Source of the DNA: Gammaproteobacteria bacterium
GTDB taxonomy: Bacteria; Pseudomonadota; Gammaproteobacteria; GCA-001735895
NCBI GenBank assembly: GCA_029864065.1
Contig: JAOTUD010000187.1
Location: 1-6,242 of the forward strand
Direction: 5' to 3'
DNA length: 6,242 bases
The notes under the pieces are model-generated. The model did no database searches, was not told where the DNA came from, and saw nothing but the letters and a program-made list of their open reading frames with translations. Below are positions 1 through 5,992 of this stretch, one piece after another; position 1 is the stretch's first letter, and each line of letters opens with the position of its first letter. Both the position numbers and the translations under genes were made by a program.

Positions 1-1
1 G

Positions 2-60
2 CAGGTCGGGGGATTAAAGATCCCGGATAAATGCTGGCGCATTTTCCGGGATGACGCCGC
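2..60. repeat. 59-bp palindromic repeat, copy 1
   Basis: This segment matches bases 99-157 at 58 of 59 positions; the single difference is T at 6 versus C at 103. It contains a long imperfect palindrome at 20-52: the arm ATCCCGGATAAATGC, a TGGC loop, and the arm GCATTTTCCGGGAT with one unpaired base. Just outside it, GGGGAT at 9-14 can compete for the ATCCC arm, so two alternative stems are possible. The left edge is next to the window start, so further copies may lie outside. The sequence has no sign of coding. It looks like a dispersed REP-like element, but only the two copies are visible. Confidence 0.85.
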
Positions 61-98
61 AACTTATATCCTGCCGTGAGATCGAGGCGTTAGAAAAT

Positions 99-157
99 CA
101 GGCCGGGGGATTAAAGATCCCGGATAAATGCTGGCGCATTTTCCGGGATGACGCCGC
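99..157. repeat. 59-bp palindromic repeat, copy 2
   Basis: This is the second copy of the element at 2-60, starting 97 bp later, with 38 bp of unrelated sequence (61-98) between the copies. Its palindrome lies at 117-149. Its right end runs into the hairpin at 151-170 beside the sspB stop codon, sharing seven bases with it. Copy 1 keeps only the left half of that hairpin. Reading on the minus strand, the element begins GTCATCCC and ends GGGATCTTT, the same ends as the palindrome downstream of degS/algW at 5993-6019. Confidence 0.85.
113..149 (-). terminator. Candidate intrinsic terminator of the pet-ssp operon
   Basis: On the minus strand, about 20 bases past the sspB stop, a stem of about 14 bp with a GCCA loop is followed by CTTTAAT. 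The stem is strong but the T-run is short (three T), so termination may be partial. Copy 1 of the repeat repeats the same hairpin and tail at 16-52, which would give a second chance to stop. Position and orientation are what a terminator needs; activity is inferred. Confidence 0.5.
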
Positions 158-170
158 CCTGGGGCGGCGT
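151..170. other. Perfect GC-rich palindrome touching the sspB stop codon
   Basis: Nine-base arms ACGCCGCCC and GGGCGGCGT flank TG; in RNA this would form about eight pairs around a four-base loop. The outermost base is also the last base of the sspB TGA stop codon. No T-run follows on the minus strand, so it may be an mRNA 3'-end stabiliser or part of a compound terminator with the next hairpin, not a simple terminator. Confidence 0.6.
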
Positions 171-556
171 CACTTGATGACTTTGAGGGTAGGGCCCTTT
201 GGCTTGTCGCTGATCGGTTTATCGACTTCGCCCGCGGCATCGCTGGAATCTTCGGCAGGGAACATCATGCCTTCACCGTTTTCGCGAGCGTATATCGCCA
301 TCACCGATCCTATCGGGCAGTAAATATCCTCGGCGACACCGTTGAAGCGGGCCGAAAACGACAGGTAATCGTTGGTCATCTCGAGATTCTGGATTGCCGG
401 CGGTGCAAGATTGAGCACAACCTTGCCATCGGTTGCGATCCCGGCAGGAATCCGTACTTCATCGTTGCCGGTATCGACCAGGATATAGGGGGTCTTTTCG
501 TTATCCAGAATCCATTCGTAGAGTGCGCGAACGAGATAAGGCTTGCTTGGCGTCAT
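170..556 (-). CDS. sspB: SspB, ClpXP specificity adaptor
   Basis: The product (128 aa) is the cytoplasmic adaptor that binds the ssrA tag on products of stalled translation and hands them to the ClpXP protease. The N-terminus TPSKPYLVRALYEWILDN and the segments VVLNLAP, NLEM and AIYARENGEGMMF follow E. coli SspB closely and form the substrate-binding core (about residues 1-100). A short, partly acidic linker (101-119) leads to the C-terminal GPTLKVIK, which matches the ClpX-docking tail (PALRVVK in E. coli). The protein is shorter than the 165-aa E. coli form mainly because the linker is shorter. The ATG is the only start codon after the sspA stop, 15 bp upstream; no clear ribosome binding site is visible, so translation may be coupled to sspA. 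It is the last gene of the petABC-sspAB block. Confidence 0.93.
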   Translation of the reverse strand: MTPSKPYLVRALYEWILDNEKTPYILVDTGNDEVRIPAGIATDGKVVLNLAPPAIQNLEMTNDYLSFSARFNGVAEDIYCPIGSVMAIYARENGEGMMFPAEDSSDAAGEVDKPISDKPKGPTLKVIK

Positions 557-571
557 TACGGAACGGCAGGC

Positions 572-1198
572 TTAAGCGACCATGTCCCTCTCTTGCTCGG
601 AGAGGCTCGCTTGAAACGAAGGGCGCGAAAACACGCGCTTCATGTAAGTCGTGATTTGCTTGGTCGATTTCGGAAGCTCTATGCCGTAATGCGGCAAACG
701 CCACAGGATCGGCGCGATACTGCAATCCAGCAGGCTGAATTCGTTGGACAGAAAATACGGCATCGCGCCGAACACTTCTGCCGAATTGATGAGGCTTTCG
801 GTAAGCGCCTTCTTGGCCTGGGCCTTGCGCTTCTCGGTGCCGCGCTCGATGTCTCCGAGCAGGCTGAACCAGTCGCTTTCGATGCGGAACAGCGCCAGTC
901 GACTCTTGGCGCGCGACACCGGATCCACCGGCATCAGCGGGGGATGCGGAAAACGCTCGTCGAGATACTCGATCAGCACGCGCGCGTTATACAGGACCAG
1001 GTCGCGATCGACCATGGTCGGTACGGTTGCGTACGGGTTTAAGTCGAGCAGATCCTCGGGCAGATTATTGGTATCTACGTCATGGATTTCGACCGTGATG
1101 TCTTTCTCCGCGAGCACGATGCGCGCGCGGTGACACTCAGGATCGGTCGGCGAAGAAAAACAACTCATTACCGAACGGCGATTCGCCACTACGGACAT
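572..1198 (-). CDS. sspA: SspA, stringent starvation protein A (RNA polymerase-associated, GST fold)
   Basis: The product (208 aa) belongs to the SspA family: glutathione-S-transferase-like proteins that lack transferase activity and bind RNA polymerase holoenzyme, affecting stationary-phase and acid-stress gene expression. Residues 1-80 form the thioredoxin-like half (ANRRSVMSCFSSPTDPECHRARIVLAEK, LDLNPYATVPTMVDRDLVLY), and the rest is the helical half. The surface motif PHP is present at 84-86 within YLDERFPHPPLMPVDP, which is almost identical to E. coli, and so is the stretch PYFLSNEFSLLDCSIAPILWRLP. The length is normal for the family. The ATG follows the petC stop by 16 bp with only a weak GGGT ribosome site, suggesting transcription with the pet genes. 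SspA ahead of SspB is the usual order. Confidence 0.95.
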   Translation of the reverse strand: MSVVANRRSVMSCFSSPTDPECHRARIVLAEKDITVEIHDVDTNNLPEDLLDLNPYATVPTMVDRDLVLYNARVLIEYLDERFPHPPLMPVDPVSRAKSRLALFRIESDWFSLLGDIERGTEKRKAQAKKALTESLINSAEVFGAMPYFLSNEFSLLDCSIAPILWRLPHYGIELPKSTKQITTYMKRVFSRPSFQASLSEQERDMVA

Positions 1199-1214
1199 AT
1201 TATTGGACCCAAGG

Positions 1215-1982
1215 TTAGTGAACGTCCTTCCAGTATTCTTTCTTCAGAAAATAAGCCAGAACCAGGAATGCGAGAAGGAAGATGATAACACCGGTGCCGA
1301 CGTTTTTGCGGGTTTGCTTGTAAGGTTCCGCAATATAATCGAGAAAAGCCACCAGGTCGTGGATGGTTTGATCATACTCGGATTTCGACAGGCTGCCCGG
1401 TTTTATCAGGTCGAAGCCGACGATAACTTCGTGCTCGTTACCATTCGAATCGGTTACGGTCTGGTACTTCGGTGCCTGCAGCCCCTGCAGGTCGGCGAGC
1501 ACGTGCGGCATGCCGACATTGGCAAACACGCCGTTATTGACGCCGAGCCCGTCCCGGATCTCATCGACGTAAAATCCGCGCAGGTAATTGTACAGCCAGT
1601 CGACTCCGCGCGAGCGCGCGACCAGCGAAAGGTCGGGAGGCACGATACCGAAAGCCTGTTCCGCGTACTCCGGCGTCATCGCGTTTTTCATCAGCGCGCC
1701 GACCTTGGTCTTTGCGCCGCTGGCCTCGGTCGTGAAAATCAGGTTTTCCCGCACCAGGTCCTCGGGAATACCAAGATCTTCGCCAACCCGGTTGTAGCGC
1801 GAATAGGAGGCGGAATGGCAGCCCATGCAGTAATTGACAAAGCTGCGGGCACCGCGCTGCATGGCCGCCTTGTCGCTCCAGTCGATTTCGATCTTGTCGT
1901 CGGGATAAGCGTATTCCCCACCTGCGGCCAGGCCGATTGCGGGCAGCAGCAGCCCGGTCACGATAATCAATACCTTGTTCAT
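1215..1982 (-). CDS. petC: Cytochrome c1, haem subunit of the bc1 complex
   Basis: The product (255 aa) carries electrons from the Rieske protein to a soluble or membrane cytochrome c on the periplasmic side. A Sec signal peptide covers about residues 1-19 (MNKVLIIVTGLLLPAIGLA). The single haem-binding motif CMGCH is at 52-56. M158 in NVGMPHVL is the likely sixth iron ligand, inferred from family alignment. A C-terminal membrane anchor spans about 229-246 (GTGVIIFLLAFLVLAYF), followed by a basic end. The ATG at 1982 overlaps the petB stop (TAATG), with GAGGG (1990-1994) seven bases upstream as ribosome site. A start at 2033 is possible in frame but would bury the signal peptide behind 17 polar residues inside petB. 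Confidence 0.95.
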   Translation of the reverse strand: MNKVLIIVTGLLLPAIGLAAGGEYAYPDDKIEIDWSDKAAMQRGARSFVNYCMGCHSASYSRYNRVGEDLGIPEDLVRENLIFTTEASGAKTKVGALMKNAMTPEYAEQAFGIVPPDLSLVARSRGVDWLYNYLRGFYVDEIRDGLGVNNGVFANVGMPHVLADLQGLQAPKYQTVTDSNGNEHEVIVGFDLIKPGSLSKSEYDQTIHDLVAFLDYIAEPYKQTRKNVGTGVIIFLLAFLVLAYFLKKEYWKDVH

Positions 1983-3208
1983 TACTGGACCCTCGCTGGC
2001 ACCGGTTTGGTGGTTTCGTTTTTGCTGATCCACCAGAGTCCAAGGAAAAAGCCGAAGTAGCCAATGCTGAACAGGCGCGCAAACATGGTGCGGGTCTCGG
2101 TTGCAGGCAAGGCGCCAAGATAGCCCAGCCCAAGAAAACTGATTACCAGGATGACCACCAGCAGCTTGAACGTGGTCGACCGGTAGCGCACCGATTTAAC
2201 CTTGCCGCGATCGATCCAGGGCAGCAGAAACAGGACGATTATCGCCGAAAACATCGCGATGACCCCTAACAGCTTGTCCGGGATCGCACGCAAGATCGCG
2301 TAGTAAGGCGTGAAGTACCAGACCGGCGCGATATGCTCGGGCGTCTTGAACTGGTCGGCCGGTACGAAGTTGGCGTGCTCGAGAAAATAGCCGCCCATTT
2401 CCGGCATGAAAAACACGACGACGCTGAACAGGATCAGGAATACCACCAGGCCGAGGATATCCTTGACCGTGTAATACGGGTGGAAAGGAATACCGTCTAG
2501 CGGGATCCCGTTTTCATCCTTGTTTTTCTTGATTTCGACGCCGTCGGGATTGTTCGAGCCGACCTCGTGCAGCGCGAGAATATGCATCACCACCAGCATC
2601 AGCAGCACCAGCGGCACCGCGACCACGTGCAGAGCAAAAAACCGGTTAAGCGTCGCGTCGGAAACGACGAAATCGCCGCGTATCCACAGGGTAAGCTCAT
2701 CACCAACCACCGGGATCGCGCCGAACAGCGAGATGATGACCTGCGCTCCCCAGTAGGACATCTGTCCCCAGGGTAACAGGTATCCCATGAACGCCTCGGC
2801 CATCAGCGCGACGAAGATAAACATGCCGAAAATCCATATCAGTTCGCGCGGTTTCTGGTAGGAACCATAGATCAACGCACGAAACATGTGCAGGTAGACG
2901 ACGATGAAGAAGGCCGAGGAACCGGTAGAGTGCAGGTAGCGGATCAGCCAGCCCCAGTCGACATCGCGCATGATGTACTCGACCGAGCTGAACGCCATGT
3001 CGCCGTCGGGCTTGTAGTGCATGGTCAGGAAAATTCCGGTGACGATCTGCAAAATCAGCACAAACAACGCCAGTGAACCGAAGAAGTACCAGAAATTGAA
3101 ATTCTTCGGCGCGTAGTACCTGGACAGGTGTTCCTCGTACATCTTGGTCAACGGGAAACGCGCGTCGATCCATCCCATGAATCCGGTGCCTGTATCTTTT
3201 TCGCTCAT
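1982..3208 (-). CDS. petB: Cytochrome b, membrane core of the bc1 complex
   Basis: The product (408 aa) holds both b haems and both quinone sites of ubiquinol-cytochrome c reductase. It has eight hydrophobic helices at roughly 40-62, 90-113, 122-146, 187-211, 248-269, 312-331, 347-367 and 378-395. It is thus a full-length, unsplit bc1-type protein (not the b6 plus subunit IV arrangement). Haem ligands are H93 and H107 in helix B and H194 and H209 in helix D. The quinol-oxidation motif reads PVWY (295-298) where mitochondria have PEWY. HEVGSNNPDG follows helix D, as is typical. The ATG overlaps the petA stop by one base, with GGAG (3216-3219) seven bases upstream. It sits between petA and petC, the standard operon order. 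Confidence 0.97.
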   Translation of the reverse strand: MSEKDTGTGFMGWIDARFPLTKMYEEHLSRYYAPKNFNFWYFFGSLALFVLILQIVTGIFLTMHYKPDGDMAFSSVEYIMRDVDWGWLIRYLHSTGSSAFFIVVYLHMFRALIYGSYQKPRELIWIFGMFIFVALMAEAFMGYLLPWGQMSYWGAQVIISLFGAIPVVGDELTLWIRGDFVVSDATLNRFFALHVVAVPLVLLMLVVMHILALHEVGSNNPDGVEIKKNKDENGIPLDGIPFHPYYTVKDILGLVVFLILFSVVVFFMPEMGGYFLEHANFVPADQFKTPEHIAPVWYFTPYYAILRAIPDKLLGVIAMFSAIIVLFLLPWIDRGKVKSVRYRSTTFKLLVVILVISFLGLGYLGALPATETRTMFARLFSIGYFGFFLGLWWISKNETTKPVPARVQ

Positions 3209-3780
3209 TATACTACTCCATCCTCGCCAATCAGTATCACGCTGTCACTAATGAAAAAGTGCGGCGGAACGGTCAGGTTTGTCGGCGCCGGTACGCCCGC
3301 ATAGACTCTTCCGGCGAAGTCAAACTTCGAACCATGGCAGGGACAGAAGAAGCCGCCCTGAAAGTCGGTCGTGATTTCGGGTCGGTAACTCGGCGAACAT
3401 CCGAGGTGGGTGCAAATCCCTTCGATAATCAGATATTCGGGCTTGCGCGAGCGATACTCGTTGCGAGCGTACTCGGGCTGGATGCTTTGTTGCGACCCGG
3501 GATCGCGTAGCTCGTCCTCGATCCTGGGCAAGGTATCCAGCGCCTTCTGGTCGCGGCGCACGACCCAGACGGGTTTTCCGCGCCACTTGACGATAATCTG
3601 CTGGCCCGGTTCGAGCTTGCTGATGTCCGCCTGCACCGGCGCGCCGGCGGTCTTGGCGCGAGCGCTGGGACTCCAGCTTTTCAGAAACGGCACTGCGACC
3701 GCGCCCGTACCGACGGCGCCCACGACCATCGTACCCGCAGTCAGGAAGCGCCTGCGGCTGTTATCAACTTCATCAGACAT
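3208..3780 (-). CDS. petA: Rieske iron-sulfur subunit of the bc1 complex
   Basis: The product (190 aa) takes the first electron from quinol through a [2Fe-2S] cluster on the periplasmic side. A twin-arginine motif SRRRFLT (8-14) precedes one hydrophobic segment (about 13-33) that serves as uncleaved anchor. The cluster motifs are CTHLGC (123-128) and CPCHGSKFD (146-154): C123, H125, C146 and H149 are the ligands, and C128 and C148 form the disulfide. The start chosen gives MSDEVDNSRRRFL, matching family N-termini. An ATG two codons upstream (3786) is also possible, and the GGGTAAG at 3788-3794 could serve either. It is the first gene of the pet-ssp block; a 200-bp gap lies upstream. Confidence 0.96.
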   Translation of the reverse strand: MSDEVDNSRRRFLTAGTMVVGAVGTGAVAVPFLKSWSPSARAKTAGAPVQADISKLEPGQQIIVKWRGKPVWVVRRDQKALDTLPRIEDELRDPGSQQSIQPEYARNEYRSRKPEYLIIEGICTHLGCSPSYRPEITTDFQGGFFCPCHGSKFDFAGRVYAGVPAPTNLTVPPHFFISDSVILIGEDGVV

Positions 3781-3875
3781 TCGCATTCTTACCCAAAAAA
3801 ATTTGTAAACTGACGTAGAAACGACCTGCGTTGCGGGCAATTGCTTCCCGTCCGCGAGGCCGTAGTCTCGGACAT

Positions 3876-3899
3876 AAAAAAAGGCCGCTAGCATAGCCC
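3876..3899 (-). terminator. Weak terminator-like element downstream of the Nif3 gene
   Basis: On the minus strand a small stem (GCTA/TAGC around TGC, with an outer GG/CC pairing across a bulge) is followed directly by seven T. The T-run is good but the stem is weak. It lies about 80 bases past the Nif3 stop and shares bases with the candidate -10 box of the pet promoter, so only one of the two readings may be real. Confidence 0.25.
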
Positions 3900-3918
3900 A
3901 CTTTGACTTTTCCGTCGA
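3890..3918 (-). promoter_or_regulatory. Candidate sigma-70 promoter for petABC-sspAB
   Basis: On the minus strand, TCGACG (3913-3918; 4 of 6 to TTGACA) and TATGCT (3890-3895; 4 of 6 to TATAAT) are 17 bp apart. Transcription would start near 3883 and leave a leader of about 100 bases before petA. The gap 3781-3980 contains no other gene, so a promoter is expected here, but these boxes are only moderate matches. Confidence 0.3.
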
Positions 3919-3980
3919 GGGGATTCAACGCCAATAGTGAATATTTGACCGGGTTTCGAGCTCGCTTTCGCCAGGCGCCG

Positions 3981-4727
3981 TCACACCGGATTGGGTATAT
4001 CGATAAATTGCAGCTCGATCCCGAACCTGTCGACGATCGCGGCGCCGAGGGCCTGTATGCCGTAACGCTCGGTCGCGTGATGACCGGCGGCGATGTAATG
4101 GATACCCATTTCACGCGCCAGGTGAAACGTGGGTTCGGAAACCTCGCCGCTGACGAAGGCGTCCACGCCGCGTGCGGCGGCCGCTTCGATGAATCCCTGC
4201 GCCGCACCCGTACACCACGCGAGGCGGCTCACCTCATGCTCCCCGGCAGCGATTGCAAGCGCCCGGGTATCCAGCCTGGTCTCGATATCCAGCGCCAGCT
4301 CCGGCAGCGACAGCGGCTTTGACAGCCTGCCCTCGAATACCAGGTTTTGTTCGCCGAAGCTGCCCTCGGTCTGCCACCCCAGCACCCGCGCCAGCTGCAC
4401 GTTGTTGCCGACCTCGGGGTGCGCATCCAGCGGCAGATGGTAAGCGATCAGGTTGATATTGTTTCTGATCAGGCTGCCGATGCGTCGGCCCTTGACGCCG
4501 GTGATCGGCTGGGCCTCGCCTTTCCAGAAGTAACCGTGATGCACGATTATCGTATCGGCGCCATCGTCCGCCGCCGCTTCGATCAACGCCTGGCTCGCGG
4601 TTACCCCGCAGATTATGCGCTGCACCTGCGGGTTCGCCTCGACCTGCAGTCCATTCGGGCAGTAGTCGTTGAAGTCGCCTATTTTCAGGTAATCGTCGCA
4701 GAAATCGCAGAGTTGTTTTAATTGCAT
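3981..4727 (-). CDS. ybgI: Nif3/YbgI-family dinuclear metal-centre protein
   Basis: The product (248 aa) is the full length of the short bacterial Nif3 family, hexameric proteins with a two-metal site. Databases often name them GTP cyclohydrolase 1 type 2-like, but the cellular role is unsettled. Hallmark stretches are DYCPNGLQVE (21-30), IVHHGYFWKG (61-70), YHLPLDAHPEVGNN (96-109), WCTGAAQGFIEAA (171-183), GVDAFVSGEVSE (187-198) and GHHATERYGI (215-224), ending IDIPNP as in E. coli YbgI. Likely metal ligands by alignment are H63, H64, D101, H216 and E220. The longer Nif3 forms have an inserted domain that is absent here. AGGA nine bases before the ATG is the ribosome site. It is divergent from the DegS/AlgW gene across 43 bp and lies 200 bp upstream of petA on the same strand. 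Confidence 0.94.
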   Translation of the reverse strand: MQLKQLCDFCDDYLKIGDFNDYCPNGLQVEANPQVQRIICGVTASQALIEAAADDGADTIIVHHGYFWKGEAQPITGVKGRRIGSLIRNNINLIAYHLPLDAHPEVGNNVQLARVLGWQTEGSFGEQNLVFEGRLSKPLSLPELALDIETRLDTRALAIAAGEHEVSRLAWCTGAAQGFIEAAAARGVDAFVSGEVSEPTFHLAREMGIHYIAAGHHATERYGIQALGAAIVDRFGIELQFIDIPNPV

Positions 4728-4754
4728 CGGGGTTAATCCTGTAGTCAGGGGCCT

Positions 4755-4784
4755 ATGATACTATCGGCCCATGAGGCTAATCAA
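4755..4784 (-). promoter_or_regulatory. Candidate promoter of the Nif3 gene
   Basis: On the minus strand, TTGATT (4779-4784; 4 of 6) and TATCAT (4755-4760; 5 of 6) are separated by 18 bp, placing the start of transcription near 4748 and a leader of about 20 bases. The -35 box would lie inside the first codons of the divergent protease gene. The same bases read on the plus strand give TATGAT (4754-4759), a possible -10 box for that gene. Confidence 0.35.
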
Positions 4785-5931
4785 AGTTGCCGGATTTCTT
4801 TTCCAGTTTGGCCTGATCGGGCTCGCGCTGGCGGTGATCTATCTGTTTGCGGCAACCGACAGGAGCAAGGACGACATTCTCGAATTCCTGTCTTCCAGCG
4901 ACCGTCGGGAACTACAGCAGCAAGCTGCGGATGGGTCGTCCGTGGGCGCCTTTTCCTATGCCGACGCGGTCGCATCGTCGGTTCCCTCGGTGGTGACCAT
5001 CTACACCTCCAGAACCATCGAGGAAAAGCCGCATCCATTGCTCGAGGACCCGGTATTCAGCCAGTTTTTCGGCGACCAGCTGGAACGGCGTCAGCGCAGC
5101 CGCAACGAAACCAACCTCGGGTCCGGCGTCCTCATCGGTGCCGACGGTTACATCCTGACCAACCAGCACGTGATCGACGGCGCCGATGAAATCCTGATCC
5201 TGCTGGCCGACGGGCGCGGCAGCCAGGCGGTGTTGATCGGCCAGGACCGGGAGACCGATATCGCGATTCTGCAGATTCCGATGAGCGGGCTCAGCGGAAT
5301 CAGGGTCGCGGATTCGCGCTCCGTACGCGTCGGCGACGTCGTGCTCGCGATCGGCAATCCGTTGAACGTCGGGCAAACCGTGACCATGGGAATCGTCAGC
5401 GCCACCGGGCGTAACCGCATCGGGTTGAATACCTTCGAAAACTTTATCCAGACCGATGCCGCGATCAATCCCGGCAACTCCGGCGGCGCGCTGGTCAACG
5501 CCCGCGGCGAACTGGTCGGGATCAATACCGCGATCTTCAGCCAGGCGGTCGGCGCGCAGGGAATCGGGTTCGCGATCCCGATCTCGCTGGCGCTCGATAT
5601 CATGAAGGAAATCATCGAGTTCGGTAAGGTGACCCGCGGCTGGCTCGGCGTCGAGGGCACCGGAGTCACCGCGCGCGCCGCGATGGCGACCGGCGACCCG
5701 GGTATCAAGGGCGCGCTGATCGTCGGCGTATTCATCAACAGCCCGGCCGACATGGCGGGCATTCGCGCCGGCGATATCGTGGTCGCCGTCAACGGCAGGC
5801 CGGTGCTCGGCATTCGTGACCTGCTCGATCAGATTACCCTGTTCAAACCGGGCGATGAAATTCAGGTCACGATTTATCGCGGCCCGCAGAAGCAGACGCT
5901 CGCCATGACGGTCGTACCGCGCCCGCAATAA
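4771..5931 (+). CDS. algW: DegS/AlgW-type periplasmic serine protease (HtrA family)
   Basis: The product (386 aa) is a membrane-anchored HtrA protease. Relatives sense misfolded outer-membrane proteins and make the first cut in an RseA/MucA-type anti-sigma factor, releasing the envelope-stress sigma factor. An N-terminal membrane helix covers about 8-27, and the rest is periplasmic. The trypsin-like domain (about 62-285) carries the triad H133 (TNQHV), D163 (ETDIAIL) and S237 (GNSGGAL). One PDZ domain follows (about 290-384, from RGWLGVE). One PDZ domain plus an uncleaved helix fits DegS/AlgW, not DegP/DegQ, which have two. The segment SYADAV...PHPLLEDPVFSQFFGD resembles Pseudomonas AlgW more than E. 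coli DegS. The start gives the expected MRLIKVAGF anchor, but no good ribosome site precedes it. No anti-sigma gene is nearby. Confidence 0.92.
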   Translation: MRLIKVAGFLFQFGLIGLALAVIYLFAATDRSKDDILEFLSSSDRRELQQQAADGSSVGAFSYADAVASSVPSVVTIYTSRTIEEKPHPLLEDPVFSQFFGDQLERRQRSRNETNLGSGVLIGADGYILTNQHVIDGADEILILLADGRGSQAVLIGQDRETDIAILQIPMSGLSGIRVADSRSVRVGDVVLAIGNPLNVGQTVTMGIVSATGRNRIGLNTFENFIQTDAAINPGNSGGALVNARGELVGINTAIFSQAVGAQGIGFAIPISLALDIMKEIIEFGKVTRGWLGVEGTGVTARAAMATGDPGIKGALIVGVFINSPADMAGIRAGDIVVAVNGRPVLGIRDLLDQITLFKPGDEIQVTIYRGPQKQTLAMTVVPRPQ

Positions 5932-5953
5932 GGGTGGCGATGATGCCCCACCC
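5932..5953 (+). other. Small stem-loop directly after the protease stop codon
   Basis: GGGTGG (5932-5937) can pair with CCACCC (5948-5953) around a 10-base loop, starting at the first base after the TAA. No T-run follows. It may protect the mRNA end or add to the terminator about 40 bases further on; it could also be chance. Confidence 0.3.
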
Positions 5954-5992
5954 ACCGCGTTATCCCGGCCTTCGGGTCATCGTGACCTTTGA

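Noticed and set aside
2..157. Repeat-spacer-repeat look of a small CRISPR array
   Set aside because: There are only two copies; the unit is 59 bp and contains a long internal palindrome, the single spacer is 38 bp, and there are no cas genes. A REP-like element next to the operon end fits better.
51..323. Plus-strand open frame of 90 codons
   Set aside because: Its first part is a translation of the palindromic repeat and the rest is antisense to sspB, which has clear homology on the other strand.
1983..2033. Upstream start for cytochrome c1 inside petB
   Set aside because: It would add 17 polar residues in front of an otherwise normal Sec signal peptide; the ATG at 1982 has a good ribosome site and a typical stop-start overlap.
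1203..2060. Long plus-strand open frame (285 codons) opposite petC
   Set aside because: It is fully antisense to petC, whose haem motif, signal peptide and membrane anchor are unmistakable; the frame shows no recognisable domain.
3781..3894. Upstream extension of the Rieske reading frame by 38 codons
   Set aside because: The extension would put about 36 residues before the twin-arginine motif, and it covers the promoter-like region and the ribosome site. Family members start just before the SRRRFL motif.
4755..5189. Plus-strand frame starting 16 bases before the protease ATG
   Set aside because: It is a shifted frame inside the protease gene, with no domain and no continuity with the conserved motifs.
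4912..5955. Long minus-strand open frame (347 codons) opposite the protease gene
   Set aside because: It is rich in Asp, Arg, Ala and Gly as expected from the reverse complement of GC-rich codons, has no recognisable domain, and overlaps the intact protease with its full catalytic triad.
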